DNA of 64,000 bases, from assembly GCA_963794475.1 (NCBI GenBank), contig CAWCDW010000010.1, forward strand, positions 124,001 through 188,000, read 5' to 3'. The stretch's first letter is position 1, and each line of letters opens with the position of its first letter. The notes under the pieces are model-generated. The model was not told the DNA's origin and did not search any database. It was given only the letters and a program-made list of their open reading frames with translations. Shown here one piece after another: positions 11,208 to 19,387 of the stretch. The position numbers and the translations under genes were made by a program. The stretch comes from GAS188 sp963794475 (GTDB lineage: Bacteria; Pseudomonadota; Alphaproteobacteria; Rhizobiales; Beijerinckiaceae).

Positions 11208-11224
11208 GCTACCCCTAAAATAGC

Positions 11225-11248
11225 AAGGGCTCCCGCAGGAGCCCTTTT
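11225..11248. terminator. Intrinsic terminator hairpin, possibly bidirectional
   Basis: GGGCTCC (11227-11233), loop CGCA, GGAGCCC (11238-11244), then TTTT on the plus strand. The stem is extended by flanking AA/TT pairs. On the minus strand the same stem is followed by TTGCTATTTT. It abuts the 5' end of the NYN reading frame, leaving no room for an ordinary promoter and leader for that gene. Confidence 0.75.
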
Positions 11249-11430
11249 ATGCCGGCACGGCCTCAACAGATAGCAGGACGCACCGGAGTAAACGCAATAT
11301 GTGCTCCCATACCGAGTGCGTCAAGCATACATGAATTCAGTGAGGCCTTTTTAGCTTCACCTCCTACCCGGAGGCACGGCCTGAGAAATAAATAAAATGA
11401 GCGCGTGCTTGTCGCTGTTGCCACCCTCTG

Positions 11431-11459
11431 TTGACGCTCGGGCACGATGCCCATATCCG
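11431..11459 (+). promoter_or_regulatory. Promoter of rnpB
   Basis: TTGACG (11431-11436) and TATCCG (11454-11459) are separated by 17 bases. The predicted start, six to eight bases later, coincides with the first base of helix P1 of RNase P RNA. Confidence 0.7.
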
Positions 11460-11465
11460 ATGGGT

Positions 11466-11870
<405 letters not shown>

Positions 11871-11928
11871 CCTTCATCCCGGTCGAAGCCGCTTCACGAG
11901 TGCGTGCGCGCCGCCCGATGAAACCGTT

Positions 11929-11942
11929 CCTTAACATTAAGG
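11929..11942. promoter_or_regulatory. Palindrome upstream of the division/murein cluster
   Basis: CCTTAACATTAAGG is a perfect palindrome in an otherwise GC-rich gap between rnpB and rsmH. It contains two TTAA motifs, reminiscent of CtrA-type half sites but with 2-base rather than 7-base spacing. A role in controlling the downstream cluster is conjecture. The rest of the 11871-12018 gap shows no gene. Confidence 0.4.
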
Positions 11943-12018
11943 AGTTGATATCGGGGTCAGGAGAATTCGATCCTTATGGCCGCTCGACGGCGCCTTCCCC
12001 TAAATCCGAGCGAAAGCC

Positions 12019-13203
12019 ATGCTTGCCCACCCCCGCGCTTCGGTGCCGAAAGCCCAAGTGGCGAACAGCGCCTCGACAAAAAGCGCTGCCTTGGGCCGTA
12101 TGAACGCAAGGCCGGCGAGGCTGCGCCATCGGGCGCGACGCCAGAGGGCGCGCAAGGGGCTCGGCGCGGGGTTTTCCGAGGCATTGGCGCGAGGCGAAGA
12201 ATTGGGCGCTGAGGCTGATCATCCATTCCACCTTCCCGTCCTCCTCCCCGAGGTGATGGAGGCCCTGGAGGCCGAGAGACGCGGCAGCTATATCGACGCT
12301 ACCTTCGGCGCCGGCGGCTACAGCCGCGCCCTTCTTTCGGCAAACTCCGCGACGCGCGTTCTCGGGCTCGATCGCGACCCCGAAGCCATCCGCGAAGGCC
12401 AAGCGCTGGTCGCGCACGCGGCCGGCCGGCTGACCCTCGTGCAAGCGCGCTTCGGCGAGACCGCTCGCGTGGCGCGCGAGCATGGATTCGAGGGGGCCGA
12501 CGGCGTCGTCTTCGACATTGGCGTCTCCTCGATGCAGATCGACCGTCCGGAACGCGGCTTCTCCTTTCGTCATGACGGCCCGCTCGACATGCGCATGAGC
12601 CGCGAGGGGCCCTCGGCCGCTGATCTCGTCGCCACGTCGAGCGCCGCCTCGCTTGCCGATCTCTTGCGGCTATTCGGCGAGGAAAGGCACGCCGGGCGCA
12701 TCGCGCGCGCCATCGTGGCCGCGAGGGAAGCGGCGCCGATCCGCACCACGCGCGAGCTGCGCCGAATCATCGCCGCGGCGGTGCCTCAGCCCCGCGACGG
12801 CATCGATCCGGCGACCCGCAGCTTTCAAGCGTTGCGCATCGCGGTCAACAATGAGCTCGACGAGCTCCTGCGCGGGCTTGTCGATGCCGCGTCGGTGCTG
12901 AAGCCGGGCGGGCGGCTCGCCGTGGTGACCTTCCATTCGCTCGAGGATCGTATCGCCAAACGTTTCTTTCAGGGGAACACCGGGCGCGAGCAGCCCATAT
13001 CGCGGCATCTGCCGACAGCGGCGCGCGCCTTTCGCGCCTTCGCGCCGATCCATGGGCCGATCACGCCCGCCGAGGCGGAGCTTGCCCGCAATCCACGCGC
13101 CCGCTCCGCCAAGCTCCGCTTCGGCACGCGCGGTGAATCGCCATTGCCCGAAGGCTTCGCGGAAGCTTGGCTCGGGCCGGTAAGGCGACGGAGGCGCAAA
13201 TGA
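12019..13203 (+). CDS. rsmH: 16S rRNA m4C1402 methyltransferase RsmH (MraW)
   Basis: This SAM-dependent enzyme methylates N4 of C1402 in 16S rRNA and is a standard first gene of the dcw cluster. Motifs are HLPVLLPEVMEAL, YIDATFGAGGYSRALL, VLGLDRDPEAI, FDIGVSSMQID, DGPLDMRM and VVTFHSLEDRIAKRFF. The frame from ATG 12019 gives 394 residues, but the conserved core begins only at about residue 66. The first ~60 residues are Arg/Ala-rich and may not be translated: ATG 12100 or TTG codons near 12180-12200 are alternatives and would give the family's usual ~330 residues. mraZ, usually just upstream, is absent. The stop overlaps ftsL (ATGA). Confidence 0.93.
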   Translation: MLAHPRASVPKAQVANSASTKSAALGRMNARPARLRHRARRQRARKGLGAGFSEALARGEELGAEADHPFHLPVLLPEVMEALEAERRGSYIDATFGAGGYSRALLSANSATRVLGLDRDPEAIREGQALVAHAAGRLTLVQARFGETARVAREHGFEGADGVVFDIGVSSMQIDRPERGFSFRHDGPLDMRMSREGPSAADLVATSSAASLADLLRLFGEERHAGRIARAIVAAREAAPIRTTRELRRIIAAAVPQPRDGIDPATRSFQALRIAVNNELDELLRGLVDAASVLKPGGRLAVVTFHSLEDRIAKRFFQGNTGREQPISRHLPTAARAFRAFAPIHGPITPAEAELARNPRARSAKLRFGTRGESPLPEGFAEAWLGPVRRRRRK

Positions 13204-13595
13204 TCAGGCTTCTCAATGTCGCCGCCATCTGCTGCCTGATCGGCTCGGCGCTTTACGCCTACCGCATCAAATACGACACGCTCTACGACACCGAGGAGGT
13301 CGCGAAGCTCGCGCGGCAAGTCGACGCCGAGAAGCTCGCGATCGCGACGCTGCGGGGCGAATGGCAAGCCATGTCGGCGCCCGGGCGCCTGCAAATCCTC
13401 GCCGACAAATATCTCGACCTTGTGCCGCTCAACGTGCGCCACACCGCCGTGTCGCCGGCGGATTTGCCGCGCAAAGAGGCCGAGGGCGACGAGATCGGCC
13501 GCAAGCTCGACGCGCTCGGCCTCGGCGAGCCGACCATGACGCCGTCGCGAGGCGGCTCGGCGGGAAGCACGCCGACAGGGAGCCGCAAGCCATGA
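13200..13595 (+). CDS. ftsL: Cell division protein FtsL-like
   Basis: This 131-residue bitopic membrane protein has a short cytoplasmic tail, one transmembrane segment (VAAICCLIGSALYAY, about residues 6-20), a periplasmic heptad-rich region (EEVAKLARQVDAEKLAIATL) and the motif LADKYLDLVPL typical of alphaproteobacterial FtsL. It belongs to the FtsQLB divisome subcomplex. Identification rests on position between rsmH and ftsI, topology and that motif. The start at 13200 overlaps the rsmH stop, and the stop overlaps the ftsI start. The C-terminus is Gly/Ser/Pro-rich and probably disordered. Confidence 0.88.
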   Translation: MIRLLNVAAICCLIGSALYAYRIKYDTLYDTEEVAKLARQVDAEKLAIATLRGEWQAMSAPGRLQILADKYLDLVPLNVRHTAVSPADLPRKEAEGDEIGRKLDALGLGEPTMTPSRGGSAGSTPTGSRKP

Positions 13596-15349
13596 GCGAG
13601 ACGCAAGGGCGGCGGGGCCCGCAAGAGCCGCCGGTCGAGCCGGCGCGAGGCGTGCGCGGTCTCGCGGGCCGCCTATTGCGCATGCATCTCGACAAGAGCG
13701 CCGCGCGCATCGTCCTCGTCGGCCTCGCCTTTGGCGTCACTTACCTCGTGATCGCCTTGCGCCTCGTCGCCATCGGCTTCTCGGGAGAGGAGAGGGGGAG
13801 CGCGCATCATGCCTCGGACGTCGTCGCCTCGAATCCGCGGCCCGACATCCTCGACCGCAACGGCGAGATCCTCGCGACCGACCTGCAAGCGGTCTCGGTC
13901 TTCGCCGAGCCCAACAAGCTCGTCGACAAGGACGAAGCGGTCGAGCTCATCACCTCGGTGCTGCCCGATCTCGACGCCAAGGCGCTGCGCGAGAAATTCT
14001 CGAAGCGCAAGGGTTTCGTCTGGGTGAAGCGCGACATCACCCAGGCACAGCGCGACGAGATCTATCATCTCGGCCTGCCGGGAGTCGGCTTCCTCGACGA
14101 GAAGCGGCGCATCTATCCGAACGGGGTCGCCGCCGCCCATATTCTCGGCGCCGTCAACACGGACAACATCGGCATCGCCGGCATCGAGAAATATATCGAC
14201 GCGCACGGGCTCGACGCCTTGCGAGAGGCGGGCTTGCCGATGACCGCCGAGAGCCTCAAGCCGGTGCAATTGTCGCTCGATTTGCATGCGCAGCACGCGC
14301 TGCGCGACGAGCTGCAAAAAGGCATGGAGCGCTATAAGGCGAAAGCCGCCGGCGCCGCCGTCATGGATGTGCGCACCGGCGAGGTCATCGCCATGGTGTC
14401 CCTGCCGGATTTCGACCCGAACAAGCCCGCCGAGGCGCTCGACCCGAACAACATCAACCGCATGACGGTCGGCGTTTTCGAGATGGGCTCGACCTACAAG
14501 GCGCTCACCACGGCGATGGCGCTCGACGCGGGCAAGATCACCCTGAACTCGAGCTTCGATACCCGCTCGAACCTCCGCTACGGCAAGTTCACCATCCATG
14601 ATTATCACGCCACCGGCCGCGTGCTCACCGTGCCGGAAATCTTCCTGCATTCGTCGAACATCGGCACCGCCAAGGAGGCGCTGACCGTCGGCGTCGAAGG
14701 CCACAAGGCATTCCTGAAGAAGGCCGGCCAGCTCGACCGCATGCGCACCGAGCTCGAAAGCGCCGAACCCCTCTACCCGAAACATTGGGGGGAGCTGAAC
14801 ACCGTCACCATCGCGTTCGGCCAGGGCATCGCGGTCGCTCCCTTGCAAGCCGCGATGGCGGTTTGCGCGCTCGTCAACGGTGGCCATCTCGAGACGCCGA
14901 CTTTTCTGCGGCGCGGCGAAGCGGAAGCGCTCGCCCAATCGAGCCAGCTGGTGAAGCCCGAGACGAGCGAGGAAATGCGCTACATTCTTCGGCTCAATGC
15001 CGAGAAGGGCACAGGGCGCCCGGCCGATGTGCCGGGCTATTTCGTGGGCGCCAAGACCGGCACGGCGCAAAAGGTCATCCACGGGCGCTATTCGAACACG
15101 AAGAACTTCACCACGTTCACGGCCATCCTCCCCGCCGACAAGCCGAAATACCTGTTCCTCGTCGTTTACGACGAGCCGCAAGGCACGGCCGAGACGCATG
15201 GCTTTGCCACCGCCGCTTGGAATGCGGGCGCCGTGACCGGACGCGTCATCGACCGCATTGCCCCGATTCTCGGAATTCCGCCACGATTCGACCAGCCTCA
15301 GCTGCCATTCCCACGCTTGGCGCAAGCGGGAGCGGGAACGAAACCGTGA
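13592..15349 (+). CDS. ftsI: Septal peptidoglycan transpeptidase FtsI (PBP3)
   Basis: The 585-residue class B penicillin-binding protein cross-links septal murein. It has a cytoplasmic N-terminus, a membrane anchor (IVLVGLAFGVTYLVIALRL, about residues 35-54), a pedestal domain containing RPDILDRNGEILATDL, and a transpeptidase domain with the active-site serine in GSTYK (Ser300), the SSN motif (354-356) and the AKTGTAQK box (Lys488). It is translationally coupled to ftsL by an ATGA overlap. The next gene, murE, starts 79 bases downstream. Confidence 0.97.
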   Translation: MSETQGRRGPQEPPVEPARGVRGLAGRLLRMHLDKSAARIVLVGLAFGVTYLVIALRLVAIGFSGEERGSAHHASDVVASNPRPDILDRNGEILATDLQAVSVFAEPNKLVDKDEAVELITSVLPDLDAKALREKFSKRKGFVWVKRDITQAQRDEIYHLGLPGVGFLDEKRRIYPNGVAAAHILGAVNTDNIGIAGIEKYIDAHGLDALREAGLPMTAESLKPVQLSLDLHAQHALRDELQKGMERYKAKAAGAAVMDVRTGEVIAMVSLPDFDPNKPAEALDPNNINRMTVGVFEMGSTYKALTTAMALDAGKITLNSSFDTRSNLRYGKFTIHDYHATGRVLTVPEIFLHSSNIGTAKEALTVGVEGHKAFLKKAGQLDRMRTELESAEPLYPKHWGELNTVTIAFGQGIAVAPLQAAMAVCALVNGGHLETPTFLRRGEAEALAQSSQLVKPETSEEMRYILRLNAEKGTGRPADVPGYFVGAKTGTAQKVIHGRYSNTKNFTTFTAILPADKPKYLFLVVYDEPQGTAETHGFATAAWNAGAVTGRVIDRIAPILGIPPRFDQPQLPFPRLAQAGAGTKP

Positions 15350-15428
15350 TCGGGTTCTTCGAGGTCGAGACGAGCGAGGCCGGGGCCTCCCTTTTCGCTC
15401 GCACGAGCGCAGAGAGGCAGGGTCGGCG

Positions 15429-16874
15429 ATGACGCTCGTCGAACTCTTGGGTGGCGCCTGCCTTCCGGCGGGAGCGAAGGGCTTGCCGACCGCCGGGCTC
15501 GCGTTCGACAGCCGCGCCGTGAAGCCGGGCGATCTGTTCTTCGCCGTGGCGGGAACGCACGCGGATGGCCTCGCTTATGCCGAGCGCGCCATCAAGTCGG
15601 GCGCGGTGGCGATCGTCGCCGAGAGGGAGCCGGACGCACCGCTCGGCGTGCCCACGATCGTCGTCGCCGATGCGAGAGCCGCGCTGGCGGCCGCCGCGGC
15701 GCGCTTCTATCCGGGCGCACCGGAGACGACAGTCGCCGTGACCGGCACCGCCGGCAAGACTTCCGTTGCCGATTTCACGCGCCAGATCGCCACGGCGCTC
15801 GGGCACAAGGCCGCGAGTCTCGGCACGCTCGGCGTGATCAAGCCCGGGCATGCAGCCTATGGCTCGCTGACGACGCCCGATCCGATCCTCCTGCATCGCA
15901 CGCTCGACGAGCTCGCGCGTGAAGGCATCACGCATCTTGTGATGGAAGCTTCCTCGCACGGGATCGAGCAGAGAAGGCTCGAGGCCGTGCGCCTCTCGGC
16001 CGCCGCCTTCACCAATCTCGGCCGCGACCATCTCGATTACCACGCGGACATGGAGGCCTATTTCGAGGCCAAGCTCCGCCTCTTCCGCGAGCTTCTGCCG
16101 CGCGGCCGGCCCATCGTGGTCAATGCCGACGGGGCGTGGTCCGATCGTTTGCTCGCCGAGCTTGCGGCGCTGAATCTCGCGCCGATCACGGTCGGCCGTT
16201 GCGGCAAGGACATCCGCCTTTTCGCGGTCGCGCGCGAGGGCTTCCACCAGCGCCTGTCGCTCGAGATCGCCGGCGCGCGCCGCGAAGTCGAGCTGTCGCT
16301 TCCCGGCGAGTTCCAGGTCGAGAACGCGCTCACCGCGGCGGGGATCGCCATTGCAACGCATGAGCAGCCCGAGGACGTGCTGGCGACGCTCCCGGGCCTC
16401 AAGGGCGTGCCGGGGCGGCTCGAGCTTGCAGGCGAAGCCAAGGGCGGCCTCGTCTTCGTCGATTATTCGCACAAGCCCGAGGCGCTCGCGAACGCGATCG
16501 CGGCCTTGCGGCCCTTCACCAGCGGCCGGCTCACCGTCGTCTTCGGTTGCGGCGGTGACCGCGACCCCGGCAAGCGCCCGCTGATGGGCAAGATCGCGGC
16601 GGACAGCGCCGATCGCGTGATCGTGACCGACGACAACCCGCGCTCCGAGGAACCGGCTGCCATCCGTCGCGCTATCCTCGCCGGCGCGCCGGACGCTGTC
16701 GAGATCGGTGACCGCGCCGAGGCGATCGGCGCCGCGGTGCGCGCCATGGGTCGGGGCGATGTCGTGCTCATCGCCGGAAAGGGTCATGAGACAGGGCAGA
16801 TCATCGGCGAACGCACCTTGCCGTTCTCGGATCACGAAGCGGTCGCGGCCGTGGTCAAGGAGCTCGCCGCATGA
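15429..16874 (+). CDS. murE: UDP-MurNAc-Ala-Glu:meso-DAP ligase MurE
   Basis: This 481-residue cytoplasmic Mur ligase adds the third residue of the peptidoglycan stem peptide. It shows the N-terminal substrate domain (DSRAVKPGDLFFAV), ATP-binding GTAGKTSVAD, the Mur motif MEASSHGI, and the DNPRSEEP box that marks meso-diaminopimelate specificity, so the murein should be of the mDAP type. The start at 15429 has AGGCAGGG ahead of it. An in-frame extension upstream reads into the ftsI tail and is rejected. The stop overlaps murF (ATGA). Confidence 0.96.
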   Translation: MTLVELLGGACLPAGAKGLPTAGLAFDSRAVKPGDLFFAVAGTHADGLAYAERAIKSGAVAIVAEREPDAPLGVPTIVVADARAALAAAAARFYPGAPETTVAVTGTAGKTSVADFTRQIATALGHKAASLGTLGVIKPGHAAYGSLTTPDPILLHRTLDELAREGITHLVMEASSHGIEQRRLEAVRLSAAAFTNLGRDHLDYHADMEAYFEAKLRLFRELLPRGRPIVVNADGAWSDRLLAELAALNLAPITVGRCGKDIRLFAVAREGFHQRLSLEIAGARREVELSLPGEFQVENALTAAGIAIATHEQPEDVLATLPGLKGVPGRLELAGEAKGGLVFVDYSHKPEALANAIAALRPFTSGRLTVVFGCGGDRDPGKRPLMGKIAADSADRVIVTDDNPRSEEPAAIRRAILAGAPDAVEIGDRAEAIGAAVRAMGRGDVVLIAGKGHETGQIIGERTLPFSDHEAVAAVVKELAA

Positions 16875-18304
16875 GCGCGGCCTTGTGGAGCCTCGAGGAG
16901 GCCGCCGCGGCCATGGGCGCGGCTCCGCGCGGGACGAGCGCGGCGCCGATCCGCGGCGTCTCGATCGACACGCGCAAGCTCGCGCCCGGCGATCTTTTCT
17001 TCGCCGTCAAGGGCGAACACCGCGACGGGCATGATTTCGTGAATCAGGCGATGGAGAGGGGCGCGACCGCGGTCGTCTCGATCGCGAGGAGCTTCGCGAT
17101 GCCCTCGACCCATCGCCTGCTCGTCGTCGAGGACCCTTTCGAAGCCTTGCGCCGCCTCGGCCGCGCCGCGCGGGCACGCACGAAGGCGCGGCTCATCGCG
17201 GTCACAGGCTCGGTCGGCAAGACCGGCACGAAGGAGGCGCTGCGCCAGGTACTCGGCGCGCAGAAAAAGACGCACGCGCCCGTCGCCTCCTACAACAACC
17301 ATTGGGGCGTGCCGCTCACCTTGGCGCGCCTTCCGCAAGACGCCGCCTTCGCCGTGAGCGAGATCGGCATGAACGCACCGGGCGAGATCAGGCCGCTCGC
17401 GGCCATGGCGCGCCCGCACGCGGCACTCGTCACCACGGTCGAGCCGGTGCATCTCGAATTCTTCCCGTCGGTCGCCGCGATCGCCGACGCCAAGGCCGAG
17501 ATTTTCTCAGGTCTCGAGCCGGGCGGCACCGCGATCATCAATATCGACAATGCGCAATCAGAAAGGCTGAAAGCCCATGCGCTGGCGAGCCCGGCCGGGC
17601 GCATCGTCGCTTTCGGCACTTCGGAAAAGGCCGACATTCGCCTCGCCTCGCTCGAGGAAGACGAACGCGGCTCGGATGCCGTGATCGACATCTTTGGCAA
17701 GCGTCTCACTTGCCGCATCGGCATGCCGGGCCGCCACATCACCATGAACATGCTTGGCGTCCTCGCCGGCGTGCAGGCACTTGGCGCCGATGTCGAGGCC
17801 GCGGGCGCGGCGCTCGCCACGCTTGCGCCGCCCGAAGGTCGCGGCGCCCACGTCGCGCTGCATCCGCGCGGAGGCGAAGCGCTCTTGATCGACGAGAGCT
17901 ACAACGCCAACCCGGCTTCGATGCGCGCCATGCTCGCCAATCTCGCCCGCCTCTCGCCCGGTCGGAGCGGGCGGCGTGTCGCCGTGCTCGGCGACATGCT
18001 CGAGCTCGGCCCTGAAGCCCCACGCTTCCACGCCGAGCTCGTCGAGCCGATCGGGCTTGCGCAAATCGATCTCGTGCATGCCTGCGGCCCGATGATGCGC
18101 CATCTCTTCGAGGCTCTTCCCTCGAGCCGCAGAGGTCACTATGCAGCCACCTCCGCCGAACTGGAGCCGGCGGTGGTGGAGGCCTTGCAGGCCGGCGACA
18201 TCGTCGCCGTGAAAGGATCGCTCGGCAGCCGCATGGGACGCATCGTGCAGGCCTTGCGCACGCGTCACGGGTCTCCTGAGGAAATGTCGAGGCCCTCATG
18301 CTGA
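16871..18304 (+). CDS. murF: UDP-MurNAc-tripeptide D-Ala-D-Ala ligase MurF
   Basis: This 477-residue Mur ligase completes the UDP-MurNAc pentapeptide by adding D-Ala-D-Ala. It contains SIDTRKLAPGDLFFAVKG in the N-terminal domain, the ATP loop GSVGKTGTKEAL, the NNHWGVPLTLARLP stretch, EIGMNAPGEI, and DESYNANPASMRAML in the C-terminal domain. It overlaps murE by 4 bases and mraY by 7 bases, consistent with one coupled transcript. Confidence 0.96.
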   Translation: MSAALWSLEEAAAAMGAAPRGTSAAPIRGVSIDTRKLAPGDLFFAVKGEHRDGHDFVNQAMERGATAVVSIARSFAMPSTHRLLVVEDPFEALRRLGRAARARTKARLIAVTGSVGKTGTKEALRQVLGAQKKTHAPVASYNNHWGVPLTLARLPQDAAFAVSEIGMNAPGEIRPLAAMARPHAALVTTVEPVHLEFFPSVAAIADAKAEIFSGLEPGGTAIINIDNAQSERLKAHALASPAGRIVAFGTSEKADIRLASLEEDERGSDAVIDIFGKRLTCRIGMPGRHITMNMLGVLAGVQALGADVEAAGAALATLAPPEGRGAHVALHPRGGEALLIDESYNANPASMRAMLANLARLSPGRSGRRVAVLGDMLELGPEAPRFHAELVEPIGLAQIDLVHACGPMMRHLFEALPSSRRGHYAATSAELEPAVVEALQAGDIVAVKGSLGSRMGRIVQALRTRHGSPEEMSRPSC

Positions 18305-19384
18305 AGCTGCTCGCGGATTTCTCGCCGTATTTCACGCTCCTCAACGTCTTCCGCTACATCACCTTCCGCACGGCCGGCGCGACCGCGACGGCGCTGCTCT
18401 TCGTATTCATGTTTGGTCCCGCCATCATCGACACCTTGCGCCTCAAGCAGGGCAAGGGGCAGCCAATTCGCGATGACGGCCCGAAATCGCATCTCATCAC
18501 CAAGCAAGGCACGCCGACGATGGGCGGGTTGATGATCCTCTCGGGCCTCTTCGTCGCCACCTTGCTCTGGGCCGATCTGCGCAACCCCTTCGTCTGGATC
18601 GTGCTCGGCGTGACCTCAGGCTATGCGGCCGTCGGCTTCTACGATGATTTCCTCAAGGTGACGACGCCAGTCGCATAAAGGCTTCCCGGGCCGGCTGCGC
18701 CTTGCCATCGAGACGGTGATCGCGCTCATCGCCACCACGCTCGCCATGCATGTGACGCCGGGGCCGCTCTCCTCCTCCTTCGGCGTTCCGTTCGTCAAGG
18801 ATGTGCTGATTCCGCTCGGTATCGCCTTCCCGCTCGTGGCGAGCTTCGTCGTGGTCGGCGCGGGTAATGCCGTGAACCTCACCGACGGCCTCGACGGGCT
18901 CGCCATCGTGCCTGTGATGATCGCGGCGGCGACCTTCGGGCTCATCGCCTACCTCACCGGGAATGTGATCTTCGCGAATTACCTGCAGATCAATCATGTC
19001 CCGGGCGCCGGCGAGCTGATGGTGATTTGCGGCGCCATGTTCGGCGCGGGGCTCGGCTTCCTCTGGTTCAATGCGCCGCCTGCCCAGATCTTCATGGGCG
19101 ACACCGGCTCGCTCGCGCTCGGCGGGCTTCTCGGCGCCATCGCCATCGTGACGAAGCACGAGATCGTGCTTGCGATCGTGGGCGGCTTGTTCGTGCTCGA
19201 AGCCCTTTCCGTGATCGTGCAGGTCGCGTCCTTCAAGATGACCGGCAAGCGCATCTTCAGGATGGCGCCGATCCATCACCATTTCGAGCAGCTCGGCTGG
19301 ACCGAGCCGCAAGTGGTGATCCGTTTCTGGATCGTGTCGGTGGTGCTCGCGCTCGTCGGGCTCGCGAGCCTGAAGCTGAGGTGA
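18298..19384 (+). pseudogene. mraY: MraY (phospho-MurNAc-pentapeptide translocase), frameshifted
   Basis: MraY makes lipid I in the inner membrane and is essential. The first 126 codons (to a TAA at 18676-18678) give a good N-terminal half with RDDGPKSHLITKQGTPTMGG and GFYDDFLKVT. The remainder continues in another frame, beginning SHKGF.GRLRLAIETVIALI just after 18665 and running through NLTDGLDGLAI, FMGDTGSLALGG and APIHHHFEQLGW to 19384. Removing one base at about 18660-18667 (GACGACGCCAGTCG) joins the halves into a normal ~361-residue protein. Because the gene is essential, a sequence error is the simplest reading. True disruption would need a second copy. Confidence 0.9.
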
Positions 19385-19387
19385 ACG

